64,000 nt of DNA from JAFKFJ01 sp963786445 (GTDB lineage: Bacteria > Pseudomonadota > Alphaproteobacteria > Acetobacterales > Acetobacteraceae). Of the stretch, positions 38,077 to 48,298 are shown in pieces. Under the pieces are notes generated by a model. It did not search any database. It saw nothing but the letters and a program-made list of their open reading frames with translations, and was not told the origin of the DNA. Every line of letters starts with the position of its first letter. Position 1 is the first letter of the stretch. The position numbers were made by a program, and so were the translations under genes. The stretch lies in the NCBI GenBank assembly GCA_963786445.1, contig CAWAZU010000005.1, positions 1 to 64,000 of the forward strand, written 5' to 3'.

Positions 38077-39369
38077 CTAATGCGCACGATGCGGCGAGCG
38101 GAATTGTTGCGGTTCGCCCTGGTATCGGCCTTCGATTGCCGGAGTCGCGCGGGACGGCGGCGCGGTCGCCGGCGGCCGTTGCACGCTGCCGATCAGTCGC
38201 GAACCGAACGGAACCGAGCGCAGGGCGGCCACCGTCAGCCAGGCAAGCAGCAGCGTTCCGCCGAACACGCCCAGGGCTTTTGCGATGGCGAACAACGCCA
38301 CGCCCAGCAGGGCATATTGCAGCCAGACGACAAATAGATAGTGCAGCAGATACATGCCGAAGGCATTTTCCGCCAAACTGTCCAATATCCGCGAATGCCT
38401 CGCGGCGAACCGCAAGCAACCCGCCAGGGCGGAAAAGCAGCCGGCCACGCAAGCCACCGCATAGCTGATATCCGCGGCGACTTGCAGGCCCAGCGGCGCC
38501 GCGGACGGGTAGGTCCTCTCCAGGGCGGTCAGCCCCATCCAGAGCACGAAGGATGCAAGCGCACCCGCAAGCCAGACGGTCCAGCGCCGCGCCAGCATGC
38601 CCGCGGGCGCGAGCAGGCCGCGTTCGAGGCCCTGCGCCCCGACCCCGAGACCCGCAACATAAACGACGGCGTAGAGCAGCGGGCGACTGAACTGCAGCGC
38701 GAACGGCCCGTGTTCCGACCAGGACCAGGGCGTGAAGAGCAGCGCCATCGGGACGTAAGCCAAGGCGGAAGCTGCCGCCAGGCCGATAAAATACCGGCCG
38801 GGACGGCTGCCGGCGGATGCCGACACCCTGGCGAGATACGCCACCCAATTGGGGGCGAAGCGGTGCAGCCCGGCGGCCAGAATCGACAGCGCCAGGAGCT
38901 GCCACAGGAACCACATCGGCCCGTTGGGCCAGAACGGGAGCGCCATAAAATGCCGGCCATAGGCGAGCAGGCCCGGATCGACCGCCGTCACGCGGTAGAC
39001 CGGATAAAGCGCGAGCGGCATCACGACGATCGTGGCAAAGACGAAGGGCACGCCCAGCCGCAGGAATCGGTCGCTCAGAAACTTCCGGGTTCGTTTGCGC
39101 GCAAGACTGGGCCCAGTGAACAGAGCCGAAAGAAAGAACATCAGCGCCATCAGATAGACGTCCTGCCAGGCGCAGAACACGTCGAAGCCGAACCAGCGAT
39201 GGCTGTCGACGATGGGAAAGGCGCGCCACTCGTAGGGGGAACGGTCGAACGGAAACGCCGCGGGGCCCAGCGAACCGAGATAGGCCAGGACGGAATGGAA
39301 GGCGATGACGGTGAGGATGACGAGAGCCCGCAGATTGCTGAGGGCCAGACTGGATTTGGAGATGCTCAT
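38077..39369 (-). CDS. Membrane acyltransferase (acyltransferase 3 / OpgC-like)
   Basis: 430 residues from the ATG at 39369. About ten transmembrane segments. N-terminal NLRALVILTVIAFHSVLAYLG contains the histidine typical of acyltransferase-3 proteins, and LSDRFLRLGVPFVFATIVVM is a conserved arginine-containing helix. Members O-acylate surface glycans or glucans. The last 30 residues are polar and Pro-rich. Transcribed toward the DevC-type operon, 30 bases away. Confidence 0.85.
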   Translation of the reverse strand: MSISKSSLALSNLRALVILTVIAFHSVLAYLGSLGPAAFPFDRSPYEWRAFPIVDSHRWFGFDVFCAWQDVYLMALMFFLSALFTGPSLARKRTRKFLSDRFLRLGVPFVFATIVVMPLALYPVYRVTAVDPGLLAYGRHFMALPFWPNGPMWFLWQLLALSILAAGLHRFAPNWVAYLARVSASAGSRPGRYFIGLAAASALAYVPMALLFTPWSWSEHGPFALQFSRPLLYAVVYVAGLGVGAQGLERGLLAPAGMLARRWTVWLAGALASFVLWMGLTALERTYPSAAPLGLQVAADISYAVACVAGCFSALAGCLRFAARHSRILDSLAENAFGMYLLHYLFVVWLQYALLGVALFAIAKALGVFGGTLLLAWLTVAALRSVPFGSRLIGSVQRPPATAPPSRATPAIEGRYQGEPQQFRSPHRAH

Positions 39370-39924
39370 GTCGCCGCCTCCTGGTCCGGTTCGGCGGCGT
39401 CGGACCCGCACCGTATGGCCGCGTATGGTCCCGCCAGGCGTATTCCTCAGCGCGCGCCCCGCCAGCGTTCGCAAACCCGCGCGAAACCGGCCCGCCGTCC
39501 GGGGCGGATCGGACCCGCGATGAAATCCGAACAACGCCGACACCCCGGCCGGTGCCGCAGGGGCCGACCGGGCAACCTCAGCTATACGCTGGGGTGACTA
39601 TACCGGCCGGCGATCGCGACACGGTAGGTTCGGAAATTACCTATTCGCGGTCACGCCATGGAACGGCCAGAACGAACGAGCGGCAGGACCCGACGAGTTG
39701 ATCGACCGCTACGTCTCCGTCACCGGCGGCCCTTGCTCGCTTCGGCAAAAATATCCGTGAGACCATCGCAGCAAGCTGGGAATTCGGATACGCCAGAACA
39801 GCGATCTGCATTTGGGCGCCGTCCGGCGCCGTTGTCGGTTTCGCCAATCCGCATCATCGGCGATACATCGTATCTGGTCAACGACACTGGCGCTCGGATC
39901 GAAACTGCGAGAAGGGTCAATGGC
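39370..39924. other. Intergenic region, no gene supported
   Basis: 555 bases upstream of the acyltransferase (leftward) and hydrolase (rightward) genes, presumably holding both promoters. The frame of the downstream hydrolase stays open upstream to 39658, but that extension has arginine-rich shadow composition and no family similarity. A short stretch near 39,660-39,760 looks weakly coding in another frame (ERAAGPDELIDRYVSV) but ends at a stop. Confidence 0.4.
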
Positions 39925-40749
39925 ATGCCTGCGATCACCACCAAAGACGGCGTTGAGATCTTCTACAAGGATTGGGGTTCGGGCCAGCCCATCGTCTTCA
40001 GCCATGGCTGGCCGCTTTCGGCCGATGACTGGGATGTGCAGATGCTATTCTTCCAGAGTCGCGGCTTCCGCGTCATCGCGCATGACCGGCGCGGCCACGG
40101 TCGCTCGAGCCAGGTCGGGGGCGGCCACGACATGGATCACTACGCCGACGACCTCGCGGCGCTGACGGCGCATCTTGACCTCAAGAACGCCCTGCATATC
40201 GGCCATTCCACCGGCGGCGGCGAAGTCGTGCGCTACATTGCCCGCCATGGCGAAAGCCGGGTGGCAAAAGCGGCGCTCATCAGCGCCGTGCCGCCGCTGA
40301 TGCTGAAGACGGCGGCCAATCCGCTCGGCCTTCCCAAGGAGGTGTTCGACGGCTTCCAAGCACAACTCGCTGCCAACCGGGCGCAGTTCTACTACGATGT
40401 GCCGGCGGGCCCCTTCTACGGTTACAATCGCCCGGGCGCGAAAGTCTCGCAGGGCGTGATCTGGAACTGGTGGCGCCAGGGCATGATGGGCAGCGCCAAG
40501 GCGCATTATGACGGCATCGTCGCCTTCTCCCAAACCGACTTCACCGACGATCTCAAGAAGATCGCCGTGCCGGTGCTGGTGATGCACAGCGAAGACGACC
40601 AGATCGTGCCCTATGTCGCCGCCGGGCCGCTGAGTGCCAAGCTGCTGAAGCACGGCACCCTGAAAACCTACAAGGGCTTTCCGCACGGCATGCCGACGAC
40701 CGAGGCCGATACCATCAATGCCGACCTGCTGGCTTTCATCAGAGGCTAG
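39925..40749 (+). CDS. Alpha/beta hydrolase, non-haem chloroperoxidase/arylesterase type
   Basis: 274 residues from the ATG at 39925, the usual length. DGVEIFYKDWGSGQPIVFSHGWPL, then DRRGHGRSSQ, the nucleophile elbow GHSTGGGEVVRYIARHG (Ser near residue 96), acid in VLVMHSEDDQIVPY and histidine in FPHGMPTTEAD. Cofactor-free perhydrolases/arylesterases of this family make peracids and hydrolyse aryl esters. Cytoplasmic, monocistronic. Confidence 0.93.
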   Translation: MPAITTKDGVEIFYKDWGSGQPIVFSHGWPLSADDWDVQMLFFQSRGFRVIAHDRRGHGRSSQVGGGHDMDHYADDLAALTAHLDLKNALHIGHSTGGGEVVRYIARHGESRVAKAALISAVPPLMLKTAANPLGLPKEVFDGFQAQLAANRAQFYYDVPAGPFYGYNRPGAKVSQGVIWNWWRQGMMGSAKAHYDGIVAFSQTDFTDDLKKIAVPVLVMHSEDDQIVPYVAAGPLSAKLLKHGTLKTYKGFPHGMPTTEADTINADLLAFIRG

Positions 40750-40867
40750 AGATTGCGCGGTAGCCGCCGACGGCAGGTTCGGCTCCGCGACACGCGACGA
40801 GGCGCCGTTCCGCGCTGCCGGCGTCGCGGTCATCAATCCGTGGACGGCGGCGGCCAGGCCGTAGCGG

Positions 40868-42145
40868 TCACCCTCCGAACACCCGCCGCCCCGCTTTCCA
40901 CGTCCCGACCACCCGCCCCTCCAGCGCCCGCCCGTCGAACGGCGTGTTCTGCGCCTTGCCGGGCAGCGCGCCGGCAGTCACCTGCCAGATGCGCTCGGGA
41001 TCGAACAGGCAGAGATCGGCCGCGGCTCCTTTCGCCAGCGTTCCGGCGCCAGCCCCCAGCAGCCGCGCCGGGGCCACCGTCAGCAGCTCGATCGCGCGCG
41101 CGAGAGACAGCGCCCCGCCATGCACCTGCGCCAGCGTCACGCCGAGCAGCGTCGCCAGCCCGGTCCCGCCGGCCGCCGCCTGCGCGAACGGCAGGCGCTT
41201 GTCGTCGGGGTCGCGCGGCTGGTGGTCGCTCGCCACCGCGTCGATGGTGCCGTCCGCCAGCGCCGCCGCCACCGCCTGCCGGTCCGCCTCCGCCCGCAGC
41301 GGCGGCGAGAGCTTGGCGTAGGTGCGCCAGTCGCCGATCGCGGTCTCGTTGAGGTCGAAATAGGGCGGCGCGGTGTCGCAGGTGACCGACACCCCCGCGT
41401 CCTTGGCGCGCCGGATCAGCGCCAGCGCCGCCGCCGTCGAGACATGCGCGAAATGCACCGCGCCCCCGGTCAGCCGCGCCAGGCTGATGTCGCGCGCGAC
41501 CAGGATCGCCTCCGCCGCCGCCGGGATGCCGGGCAGGCCGAGCCGCGTCGCCAGCTCGCCCTCGGTCGCGGCGCCGCCCTCGGCCAGCGTCGGCTCCTCG
41601 GGGTGCTGCACCACGCGGGCGCCGAAACCGCCGGCGTAGGTCAGCGCGAGCCGCATCAGCCGCGCCGGGCCGATCGCATGCGCGCCGTCGGTGAACGCCA
41701 CCGCCCCGGCCTCGCGGAGCAGGCCCAGTTCGGCCAGCTCCTCGCCGCGGCAGCCGCGGGTGACCGCGCCGTAGGGCAGCACGGTCAGGCTGCCGGTCTC
41801 CTCGCCGCGGGCGCGCAGCAGGCGCACCAGGGCGGGGTCGTCGATCGCCGGGCTGCGGTCGGGCAGCGCCGCCACCGTGGTGATGCCGCCCGCCGCCGCC
41901 GCCAGCGCCGCCGAGGCGACGGTCTCGCGGTGCTCCCCGCCCGGCTCGCCGAGATCGACGCGCATATCGACGAGGCCCGGACACAGCACCGCCCCGAAGC
42001 CGTCCAGCATCGCCACCCCGTCCGGCCGGCCAAGACCGGCGCCGAGATCGGCGATCACCCCATCGCGCACGAACAGTTCGCCCGGCGCATCGAGGCCGCT
42101 TGCCGGGTCGAGCAGGCGGACGTTGACGAACAGAAGACCGGTCAT
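40868..42145 (-). CDS. pyrC: Dihydroorotase-like protein lacking metal ligands (PyrC'/PyrX type)
   Basis: 425 residues, amidohydrolase fold. The HxH metal motif of active dihydroorotase is replaced: CPGLVDMRVDLGEPGGEHRE has R and D where histidines belong. Later blocks such as GITTVAALPD, VHFAHVSTAAAL and IDAVASDHQPR remain. Similar inactive homologues occur beside pyrB in pseudomonads and other alphaproteobacteria, where they serve ATCase assembly. ATGA overlap with pyrB. A genuine dihydroorotase is therefore expected elsewhere in the genome. Confidence 0.88.
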   Translation of the reverse strand: MTGLLFVNVRLLDPASGLDAPGELFVRDGVIADLGAGLGRPDGVAMLDGFGAVLCPGLVDMRVDLGEPGGEHRETVASAALAAAAGGITTVAALPDRSPAIDDPALVRLLRARGEETGSLTVLPYGAVTRGCRGEELAELGLLREAGAVAFTDGAHAIGPARLMRLALTYAGGFGARVVQHPEEPTLAEGGAATEGELATRLGLPGIPAAAEAILVARDISLARLTGGAVHFAHVSTAAALALIRRAKDAGVSVTCDTAPPYFDLNETAIGDWRTYAKLSPPLRAEADRQAVAAALADGTIDAVASDHQPRDPDDKRLPFAQAAAGGTGLATLLGVTLAQVHGGALSLARAIELLTVAPARLLGAGAGTLAKGAAADLCLFDPERIWQVTAGALPGKAQNTPFDGRALEGRVVGTWKAGRRVFGG

Positions 42146-43075
42146 GCGTTGGCGCCGACCCGCGACAGCACGTCCAGCACCGCCATGCGCACGGCCACCC
42201 CCATCTCCACCTGCTCGCGGATGACGCTGCGGGTCGGGTGGTCGGCCACGGCGCTGTCGATCTCGACGCCGCGGTTCATCGGGCCCGGGTGCATCACCAG
42301 CGCATCCGGCCGGGCATAAGCGAGCTTCTGCATGTCGAGGCCGTAGAAACGAAAATACTCGCGGGCACTCGGCACCAGGCCGCGCGTCATGCGCTCCTGC
42401 TGCAGCCGCAGCATCATCACCACGTCGGCCCCGGCCAGCCCCGAAGCCATGTCGTGGAACACGTCGGCGCCGAGCCGCTCGACCGCGGCGGGCATCAAGG
42501 TCGGCGGGCCGACCAGGCGCACGCGCGCCCCCATCGCGCCGAGCAGATGGATGTTGGAGCGCGCCACGCGCGAATGCAGCACGTCGCCGCAGATCGCGAC
42601 AATCAGGTTCTCCAGCGTGCCGCGATGGCGGCGGATGGTGAGCGCATCGAGCAGCGCCTGGGTCGGGTGTTCGTGCGTGCCGTCGCCGGCGTTGATGACG
42701 GCGGCATCGACTTTCTGCGCCAGCAAGGCCGGCGCGCCGGAGGCGGCGTGGCGCACCACCAGCAGGTCGCAGTTCATCGCGTTCAGCGTCGCCGCGGTGT
42801 CGAGCAGCGTCTCGCCCTTGTTCACGACTGGAGGTCGCGACGGTCATGTTGATCACGTCGGCGCCGAGCCGCTTGCCGGCGAGTTCGAAACTCGTGCGGG
42901 TGCGCGTGGAGTCCTCGAAGAACAGGTTGATCAGCGTGCGCCCGCGCAGCCGGTCGCGCGGGGTTTTGCCGGAGCGGTTGAGCAGCACGTAGCTTTCCGC
43001 GAGATCGAGCAGCGCGGCGATCTGCGGCGGGTGCATGCCCTCGATCGCCAGCAGGTGTCGCATCGTCGGATGCAC
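42142..43075 (-). CDS. pyrB: Aspartate carbamoyltransferase catalytic chain (one apparent frameshift)
   Basis: About 311 residues. FFEDSTRTRTSFELAGKRLGADV carries the carbamoyl-phosphate site, followed by SSxNKGETLLDTAATL, where one extra C near 42,830 breaks the frame, then INAGDGTHEHPTQALLDALTI and MHPGPMNRGVEIDS. Second step of pyrimidine synthesis. The frame is otherwise full length; start at 43075, or at the ATG at 43063 (MRHLLAIEGM). Confidence 0.93.
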
Positions 43076-43201
43076 GTGCGCGTTTTCCCCGTTCGGGCCG
43101 AGGCGGGAGGTTAGCTTCGGGCGGGGCTGATTTGCCAGGGCGGCGTCGGCCGCGCATGTTCCCTATCCGGAACAGTCAGGCCGTGCGGGGGCGCCGCGCG
43201 G

Positions 43202-43787
43202 TCACGCCCGAACGGGCGGGGCGCGGGAGACGGGCGGCAGGAAGACGGGCGGCGGGCGGAGGCGGGGCCGCGCGACCGGCGGCGGCCGGGGACGGACGGC
43301 GGGGCGGGACGGGGCCGCCGGCCGGACGGCCGCAGGCCGGACGGGCGGCGGGGGGCGCAGGAGGGGCGGCGGGCGGACCCCCAGCATCCGGCAGAGCGGG
43401 CGCAGCAGCCGCCCGGCCTGCGGCGCGGCGGCGAGCAGGTCGGCGGTGGCGGGATCGGCGAGCAGGTACTGCAACTGCGAGGCGGCGGCGGCGGCCTGCG
43501 GCAGCCGGCGCAGCGAGCCAGGCGAAGCCGCGTGGCAGCCGGGGCGGCGGGGGTTGGGCCGGGCGGGGGGAGCGCGCGCGGCGGCGCGGCGGCGGCAGCG
43601 TGCCGGCCCGGACCTTTTCCGCGAGGCGGGCGAACCGGACGGTGGTGCGGTGCAGCCGCGACCAGAGCAGGGCGATCAGCGGCCCGGCGAGGCCCAGGCC
43701 GGTGCCGCGCGCGGCGAGGACGCGGCGCAGCCCCTCGACCAGACAGGCGAAGCGGTCGGCCAGGGCGGGGGGAGCGGAGGGTGGCAC
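43202..43787 (-). CDS. Repeated Acetobacteraceae-type unknown protein, copy 2 (frameshifted)
   Basis: From a GTG at 43787: PPALADRFACLVEGLRRVLAARG, GLAGPLIALLWSRLHRTTVRFARLAEKVRAG, an Arg/Pro-rich linker and RGFAWLAAP. After one extra base near 43,505 come SQLQYLLADPATADLLAAAPQAGR, LRPLCRMLGVRPP and a long Pro/Arg-rich tail. Same layout as 15564-16173; the central hydrophobic segment AGPLIALLWSRL may associate with membrane. Function unknown. Confidence 0.6.
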
Positions 43788-43795
43788 GACAGGGA

Positions 43796-43825
43796 TACTA
43801 ACACGGCCGGCGGTGGGCTGGGCAA
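43796..43825 (-). promoter_or_regulatory. Promoter of leaderless repeated-family gene, copy 2
   Basis: TTGCCC (43820-43825), 18-base spacer, TTAGTA (43796-43801), 8 bases to the GTG start at 43787; identical layout to copy 1. Confidence 0.55.
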
Positions 43826-43892
43826 GCGGGATATTCCGCCCAAGGCCAGGCTTGGTCGGGAGCGGAAGGGCCGGCAGTTCGGCCGGTTGATA

Positions 43893-45513
43893 CTACTCGG
43901 ATCCGATCCGAGCGCCTTTCTCTGCGACGGAGCGTTTCATCAGCAGCACAACGAACACAAGCGCGACCATGACAACGGCCAGCACCCAGAACACATCGAA
44001 GTAGGCGAGCGCCGATGCCTGTTGCTCGCGCAGGTTTGCGAGCGCCTGCAAGGCCAGTTGCTGCGCGGCGACCGGATCGCCGGTCTGCTGCAGGAACGGT
44101 CCGGAAGCCTGATCAAGGAAGGAACGCGCAGCCGCGTTGAAGGGATCGAGCCATTCGCCAAGACGGAGGCTGTGGAACTGGTCACGGCGCTCCTGCATCG
44201 TCTGCGCCAGCGAGGTCCCGACGCTGCCGCCCTCGTTGCGCAGCAGGCTCAACAGGCCGACCGCCGCCCCGCGCAGCGCGACCGGCGTATAGAGGTAAGC
44301 CGCCACGTTTGCCGGGGCGAAGCACATCGCCAGCCCGATGATCAGCACCACCCGCGGCCAGACGGCCTGCCCCGGACTGATGTCCAGGTTCATCTGCGAC
44401 ATCCAGTAATTCCCCGCGGCCATGGTCAAGCAGACCCGCGGCAATCACCCACCGCGCATCGGTTCCACGACCGAGCGCGCGCCCCACGAACGGCATGGTG
44501 ACGACGGCAAAGAAGCCGGCCGGCGACATGACCAGTCCGGCGCTCAGTGCATCGTAGCCGAACAGCGACTGGAGCAAGGCAGGCAACGAGGTGCTGGCAG
44601 CATACAGCACCGCGTAGGCGCAAAAGATGATGATGCAGCAGGCGGCGAAATTCCGCTCTCGCAACGGCCGGAAATTGACCACCGGACTCGGATGGCGCAG
44701 TTCCCAGAAGATCAGCCCGGCCAGGCCCACGGCGAACAAGATCGCCAGCGTCTGCACACGCCAGAACGGGTCGCCCAGCCAGTCCCATTCCTGGCCCTTG
44801 CTGAGCATCACCTCCCAACAGACGATGACGATGACCAGCAGCGACAGGCCAACGCCGTCAAAGCTGAACGGTCGCTTCCGCAACTCCGTGCGCTGTGCCG
44901 TGAGGTAATCGGGATCCCGGAGCGTGATGGCACACGCACCCAGGGCCAGGAGGCCGACGGGGACGTTGATCCAGAACACCCACCGCCAGGAGTAGCTGTC
45001 GGTTATCCAGCCGCCGAGCGTCGGACCGACGACGGGCGCGATCAGCGCGGCCAGGCCGAACAGCGTCATGGCCATGCCTTGCCGCTCGACCGGGAAGGCG
45101 TCCAGCAGCACGCCCTGGCTCGACGGCTGAAGACCACCGCCGGCAAGACCCTGGAGCACGCGGAACAGGATCAGTTGGCCGAGACTCGTGGCCATGCCGC
45201 ACAGCCCCGAGGCGAGGGTGAATACGGCGATGGAAAGCAGGAAATAGTTGCGGCGCCCAAGATGCGCGATCAGCCAGCCGGTGATGGGCAGGATGATCGC
45301 GTTGGCGGCAAGGTAGCTGGTGATGACCCATTCGCCGTCATCGACCGTGGCCGACAGCCCGCCCGCGATATAGCGCAGCGCCACGACCGCGATCGTGGTG
45401 TCGAGCACCTCCATGAAGGTCGGCACCACGACAACAGCGGCGACGACCCAGGGGTTTATCGCCGCGCGGGATCGGGAGTTCAGGGGCGTCGACGACAGTA
45501 CCGCGCCGGTCAT
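43893..45513 (-). CDS. emrB: EmrB/QacA-type (DHA2) drug efflux transporter (one apparent frameshift)
   Basis: About 539 residues. Fourteen-helix MFS: LDTTIAVVALRYIAGGLSA (motif D1), LAANAIILPITGWLIAHLGRRNYF, VLQGLAGGGLQPSSQGVLLD and LGGWITDSYSWRWVFWINVPVG (motif C). One extra base near 44,440 breaks the frame before the last third, which ends with a helix and a charged tail. Pumps drugs or toxic lipophilic compounds by proton antiport. Overlaps the upstream membrane-fusion gene by 4 bp, as in emrAB. Confidence 0.92.
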
Positions 45514-47049
45514 TGCCTGGTGCCCGACGCGCTGGCGGCCGGACCAGGGCTCGGAGACTGCGGCACATAGGTCTGGAGAAACTTCCCGGCATCGGGTCCG
45601 GTTGGCGGCTTGTTGATATAGACGTAGGGAACGACCGAGGTGCCGATGAACAGAGGTGTCTGATCGGCGTTGTAATCGACGAGATCGATCCGGACCGGCA
45701 ACCGCTGGACCACCTTGATGAAATTGCCCGTGGCGTTCTCGGGCGGCAGCAACGCCAGGGTCGATCCGGTTCCCTCGGTAAAGCCGGAGATCCGGCCCTT
45801 GAAGATGTGCTTGCCGCCGTACATGTCGACGTGCAGATCGACGGGCTGCCCGATGCGCAGGTCGCGCAACTGCGTTTCCTTGAAGTTGGCGTCAACCCAG
45901 ATTTCGTTGAGCGAGCGAATCGCCATCAGGTTCTGGCCGACCTGAACATAGTTGCCCGGATTGACGTTGCGCCGCGTGACGACGCCGTCGATCTCCGCGG
46001 TGATATCGCAGTAACGAAGATTCAGTTCGGCCTGCGCGAGATCGCGCTTGGCGGCTTCGAGTTTCGCCTCGGCCTGCTTGACGGCCGGGGCATTGGCCGC
46101 GTACTGGGCGAACGTGGTGTCGACGTCGCCCAGTTTATAGAACTGGTCGAGCATCGCTTTCGGACCCTGGTCGAACGAGTGCACGACGCCGAGCTGCGCG
46201 GCACTCTGAATGAGCTCCGCCTGCGCCTCGAGGACGGACGAAAAGGTCTCGTCGAGATCGGGCGGCACCTGGCCGAGATCGCCGCCCCCGTCAGGTTGCG
46301 CCGGCAGCCCCAGCGAGACGCGGATCTGGTAGACTTCGGCCAGGGTCTGGGCGAGTTCCGCGCCAGCCGTCGTCAGCTCCGCTTGCCGCTGGTCGTACAC
46401 CTCACGCGGCACATCGTCCCTGGCGACGAGCTGCTCGCGCCCGATCGAATTCAAGCTGCGCCAGCGCCAGTGCGGCCTTGCTCTTGTCGACATCGGCGAC
46501 CCGCGCGTGCAGCAGCGCGACCTGGTTGTCGACATCCTCCACGGCGTGTTGCAGGTTCCAGCGCCGGCTCATTGCCTGCGCTTCGATCGCGCGCGCCGCC
46601 GCGGTGGCTGCTTGCAGGTCTGCTTTCGCGGTGTCGACCGCTGCCTGCTTCTCGGAGACCGCAACCCGGTACGGCTCCTTGTCCAACTCGGCGAGGAGAT
46701 CTCCCTTGCGCACACGGTTGTTGTCATCCACCAGAACGCGGGAAATCTGTCCTGCCACGCGGGGCGCAACAAACGTCACGTGCCCATTCACGTATGCGTC
46801 GTCCGTGGAGACGGTGTTGAGCATCTCCTCGACCCACGGGATGCCGAACACGAGGAGAACCGCCAGGACAGCAACACCGAGCACACCGGCCAGAAGCTTT
46901 CGCTTCCGCGTAGCCTTTCGGGCCTCCTGCGGCACGGGGCGGGACTCCGGCGGTGTCTGCGCGGATTTCGCGTCGTGGGCAGCCGAAGCATCTCCATTCG
47001 CTGTCGGTTGCGCATTGATCGAACCTGGCTTGTTGCTTTGCTCGGTCAT
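45510..47049 (-). CDS. emrA: EmrA/HlyD-type membrane fusion protein (one apparent frameshift)
   Basis: About 513 residues from the ATG at 47049. Cytoplasmic N-terminus, one membrane helix (KLLAGVLGVAVLAVLLVFGIP), biotinyl-lipoyl half YVNGHVTFVAPRVAGQISRV, a long coiled coil and the second lipoyl half CDITAEIDGVVTRRNVNPGNYV. One extra base near 46,445 breaks the frame in the coiled coil. Connects the MFS pump to an outer-membrane channel. The coiled coil is longer than in E. coli EmrA. Confidence 0.92.
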
Positions 47050-47098
47050 GTCGGGCACCCGTTGCAAGGGGACGAAACGGACGGCGTCGAAAGGCCAC

Positions 47099-47146
47099 CA
47101 CTCGTCCTGACCGGAAAGATACTACTCGTCCTGACCGGAAAGATAC
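47099..47146. repeat. Tandem duplication, period 24
   Basis: ACTCGTCCTGACCGGAAAGA occurs twice, 24 bases apart, directly upstream of emrA. Confidence 0.7.
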
Positions 47147-47279
47147 CTCGGCCGCCTCCAAGGGTCGGCGCATCCCGAAGCCGACCGGCCGAAAATCACA
47201 CGTTCCCCTTCAGTTCCGTGAATAGCCGAGAGCCCAATTCCACCGGGCGATAGTGGCCGAAGGGGAGGATGTCATGGGA

Positions 47280-47331
47280 CGCTCGCCTTATGATCCAGGT
47301 TCCGACGCTCGGCTTATGATCCAGGTTCCAA
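47280..47331. repeat. Tandem duplication, period 26
   Basis: Two units beginning CGCTCG(C/G)CTTATGATCC, differing at one or two positions. No gene association visible. Confidence 0.7.
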
Positions 47332-47444
47332 GGACCGGCGGACACGGGCTGACCAGCCCCCCACCCGCACGGTTGGTTCTCTCATCTATTGAGCGCCTGT
47401 GGACCGCTGACGAACCGATTGCCGCGAACGTAGAACCGCAGCGA

Positions 47445-47635
47445 GCGTAGCCCGGACCGCCGACCCCTTGTAGGGCGGGTGCAACCCGCCGACGCAAGCC
47501 GCATACGGCACCGTCGATGCCGCCTCCGCGGTTCGCGGCTTGCCACCGCCGTGGCGCATCACGCAACATCTCGCCGGGAAACGTTGCGTCGGCGGGTTGC
47601 ACCCGCCCTACGAAGTTTTGGTGTCCGGGCTACGC
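47445..47635. repeat. Large inverted repeat, about 52-bp arms
   Basis: Left arm 47445-47497 and right arm 47584-47635. Each arm starts GCGTAGCCCGGAC, has an 11-base unmatched stretch, and then an identical 28-base block beginning TAGGGCGGGTGCAACCC and ending GACGCAA. The unrelated 86-base centre and the conserved arms are like the dispersed repeats built on GTAGGGCGGGT seen in many proteobacterial genomes. Confidence 0.75.
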
Positions 47636-47716
47636 TTGCCGAACCGCTTGAGTGCCGGTTTCGGCGATCGGGCGAGGGACAGGTCCTCACGCGTCGGCGG
47701 GCCGATCGGTCAGGGC

Positions 47717-48298
47717 TTATCTGGCTTTGACGGAGCCGCCCAGGCCCTCAAGAAGCACAAGGTGTTGGTAGTAGAATTGCATCACCGTGAAAATGAACGC
47801 CGTGCTGATACCGAACAGCAGCATGCCGTCGGCTGCCTCCAGCGCGCCCATCATCTGCCAGTGCGGCTGCAGCATCAACCCCGAGGCGCCTCGCGTGGCC
47901 ATCGAGTCGACAGAGTAGAGGATCGCAGCTCCAGGCGAACCGAGCGCGCCAAGCCACAAATACGCCGCCGCCCAGAGCGCCGCCTCTATCCCGTGCAGCA
48001 CAGCCAGCAGCAGTCCCATCGCAGTGAACGCGGCAATCACGATTGCGATCACATGGGGTAAACCAAGGCTCCGGCTCGCTAGCCGAACCCGGAAACCATG
48101 CAGCACGGACACCATGAACGTTACGCCTGTCGCGTGGACAGCTATGGTCAGCGCGATAAGCGACAGACCCCAAGTCCAGTTATCCAACAAATCTCTCCTT
48201 GTCAGCCGAATTTTCCCCCAAAGCCGGTTTCGCGACATCAAGGCCCCGGTTTGGACCGTGATGTCGCCAGCGGAGCAACAGCCAATTAGCACATGCAC
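47717..48298 (-). CDS. Membrane protein, possible ion-channel-like fold
   Basis: 193 residues; the ATG at 48238 (MSRNRLWGK) is an alternative start. Four hydrophobic segments: WGLSLIALTIAVHATGVTFM, VIAIVIAAFTAMGLLLAVLHGI, EAALWAAAYLWLGALG and AADGMLLFGISTAFIFTVM. Between the last two lies AILYSVDSMATRGASG, whose position resembles the pore loop of two-helix ion channels (Ion_trans_2), although the TxGYG filter itself is missing. Possible channel relative without K+ filter; function unproven. Confidence 0.5.
   Translation of the reverse strand: MHVLIGCCSAGDITVQTGALMSRNRLWGKIRLTRRDLLDNWTWGLSLIALTIAVHATGVTFMVSVLHGFRVRLASRSLGLPHVIAIVIAAFTAMGLLLAVLHGIEAALWAAAYLWLGALGSPGAAILYSVDSMATRGASGLMLQPHWQMMGALEAADGMLLFGISTAFIFTVMQFYYQHLVLLEGLGGSVKAR

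Larger units (their letters stand above)
47050..47716. other. Repeat-rich intergenic region
   Basis: 667 bases without a supported gene. It contains two tandem duplications (period 24 at about 47,099-47,146 and period 26 at 47,280-47,331) and a large inverted repeat (47445-47635). The emrAB promoter should lie near its left end; the 24-bp duplicated unit is within 100 bases of the emrA start and may contain a regulator site. Confidence 0.6.

Noticed and set aside
47445..47635. CRISPR-like repeat
   Set aside because: Only two arms in inverted orientation and no spacers; a large inverted repeat, not an array. No CRISPR array or cas gene is present in the window.
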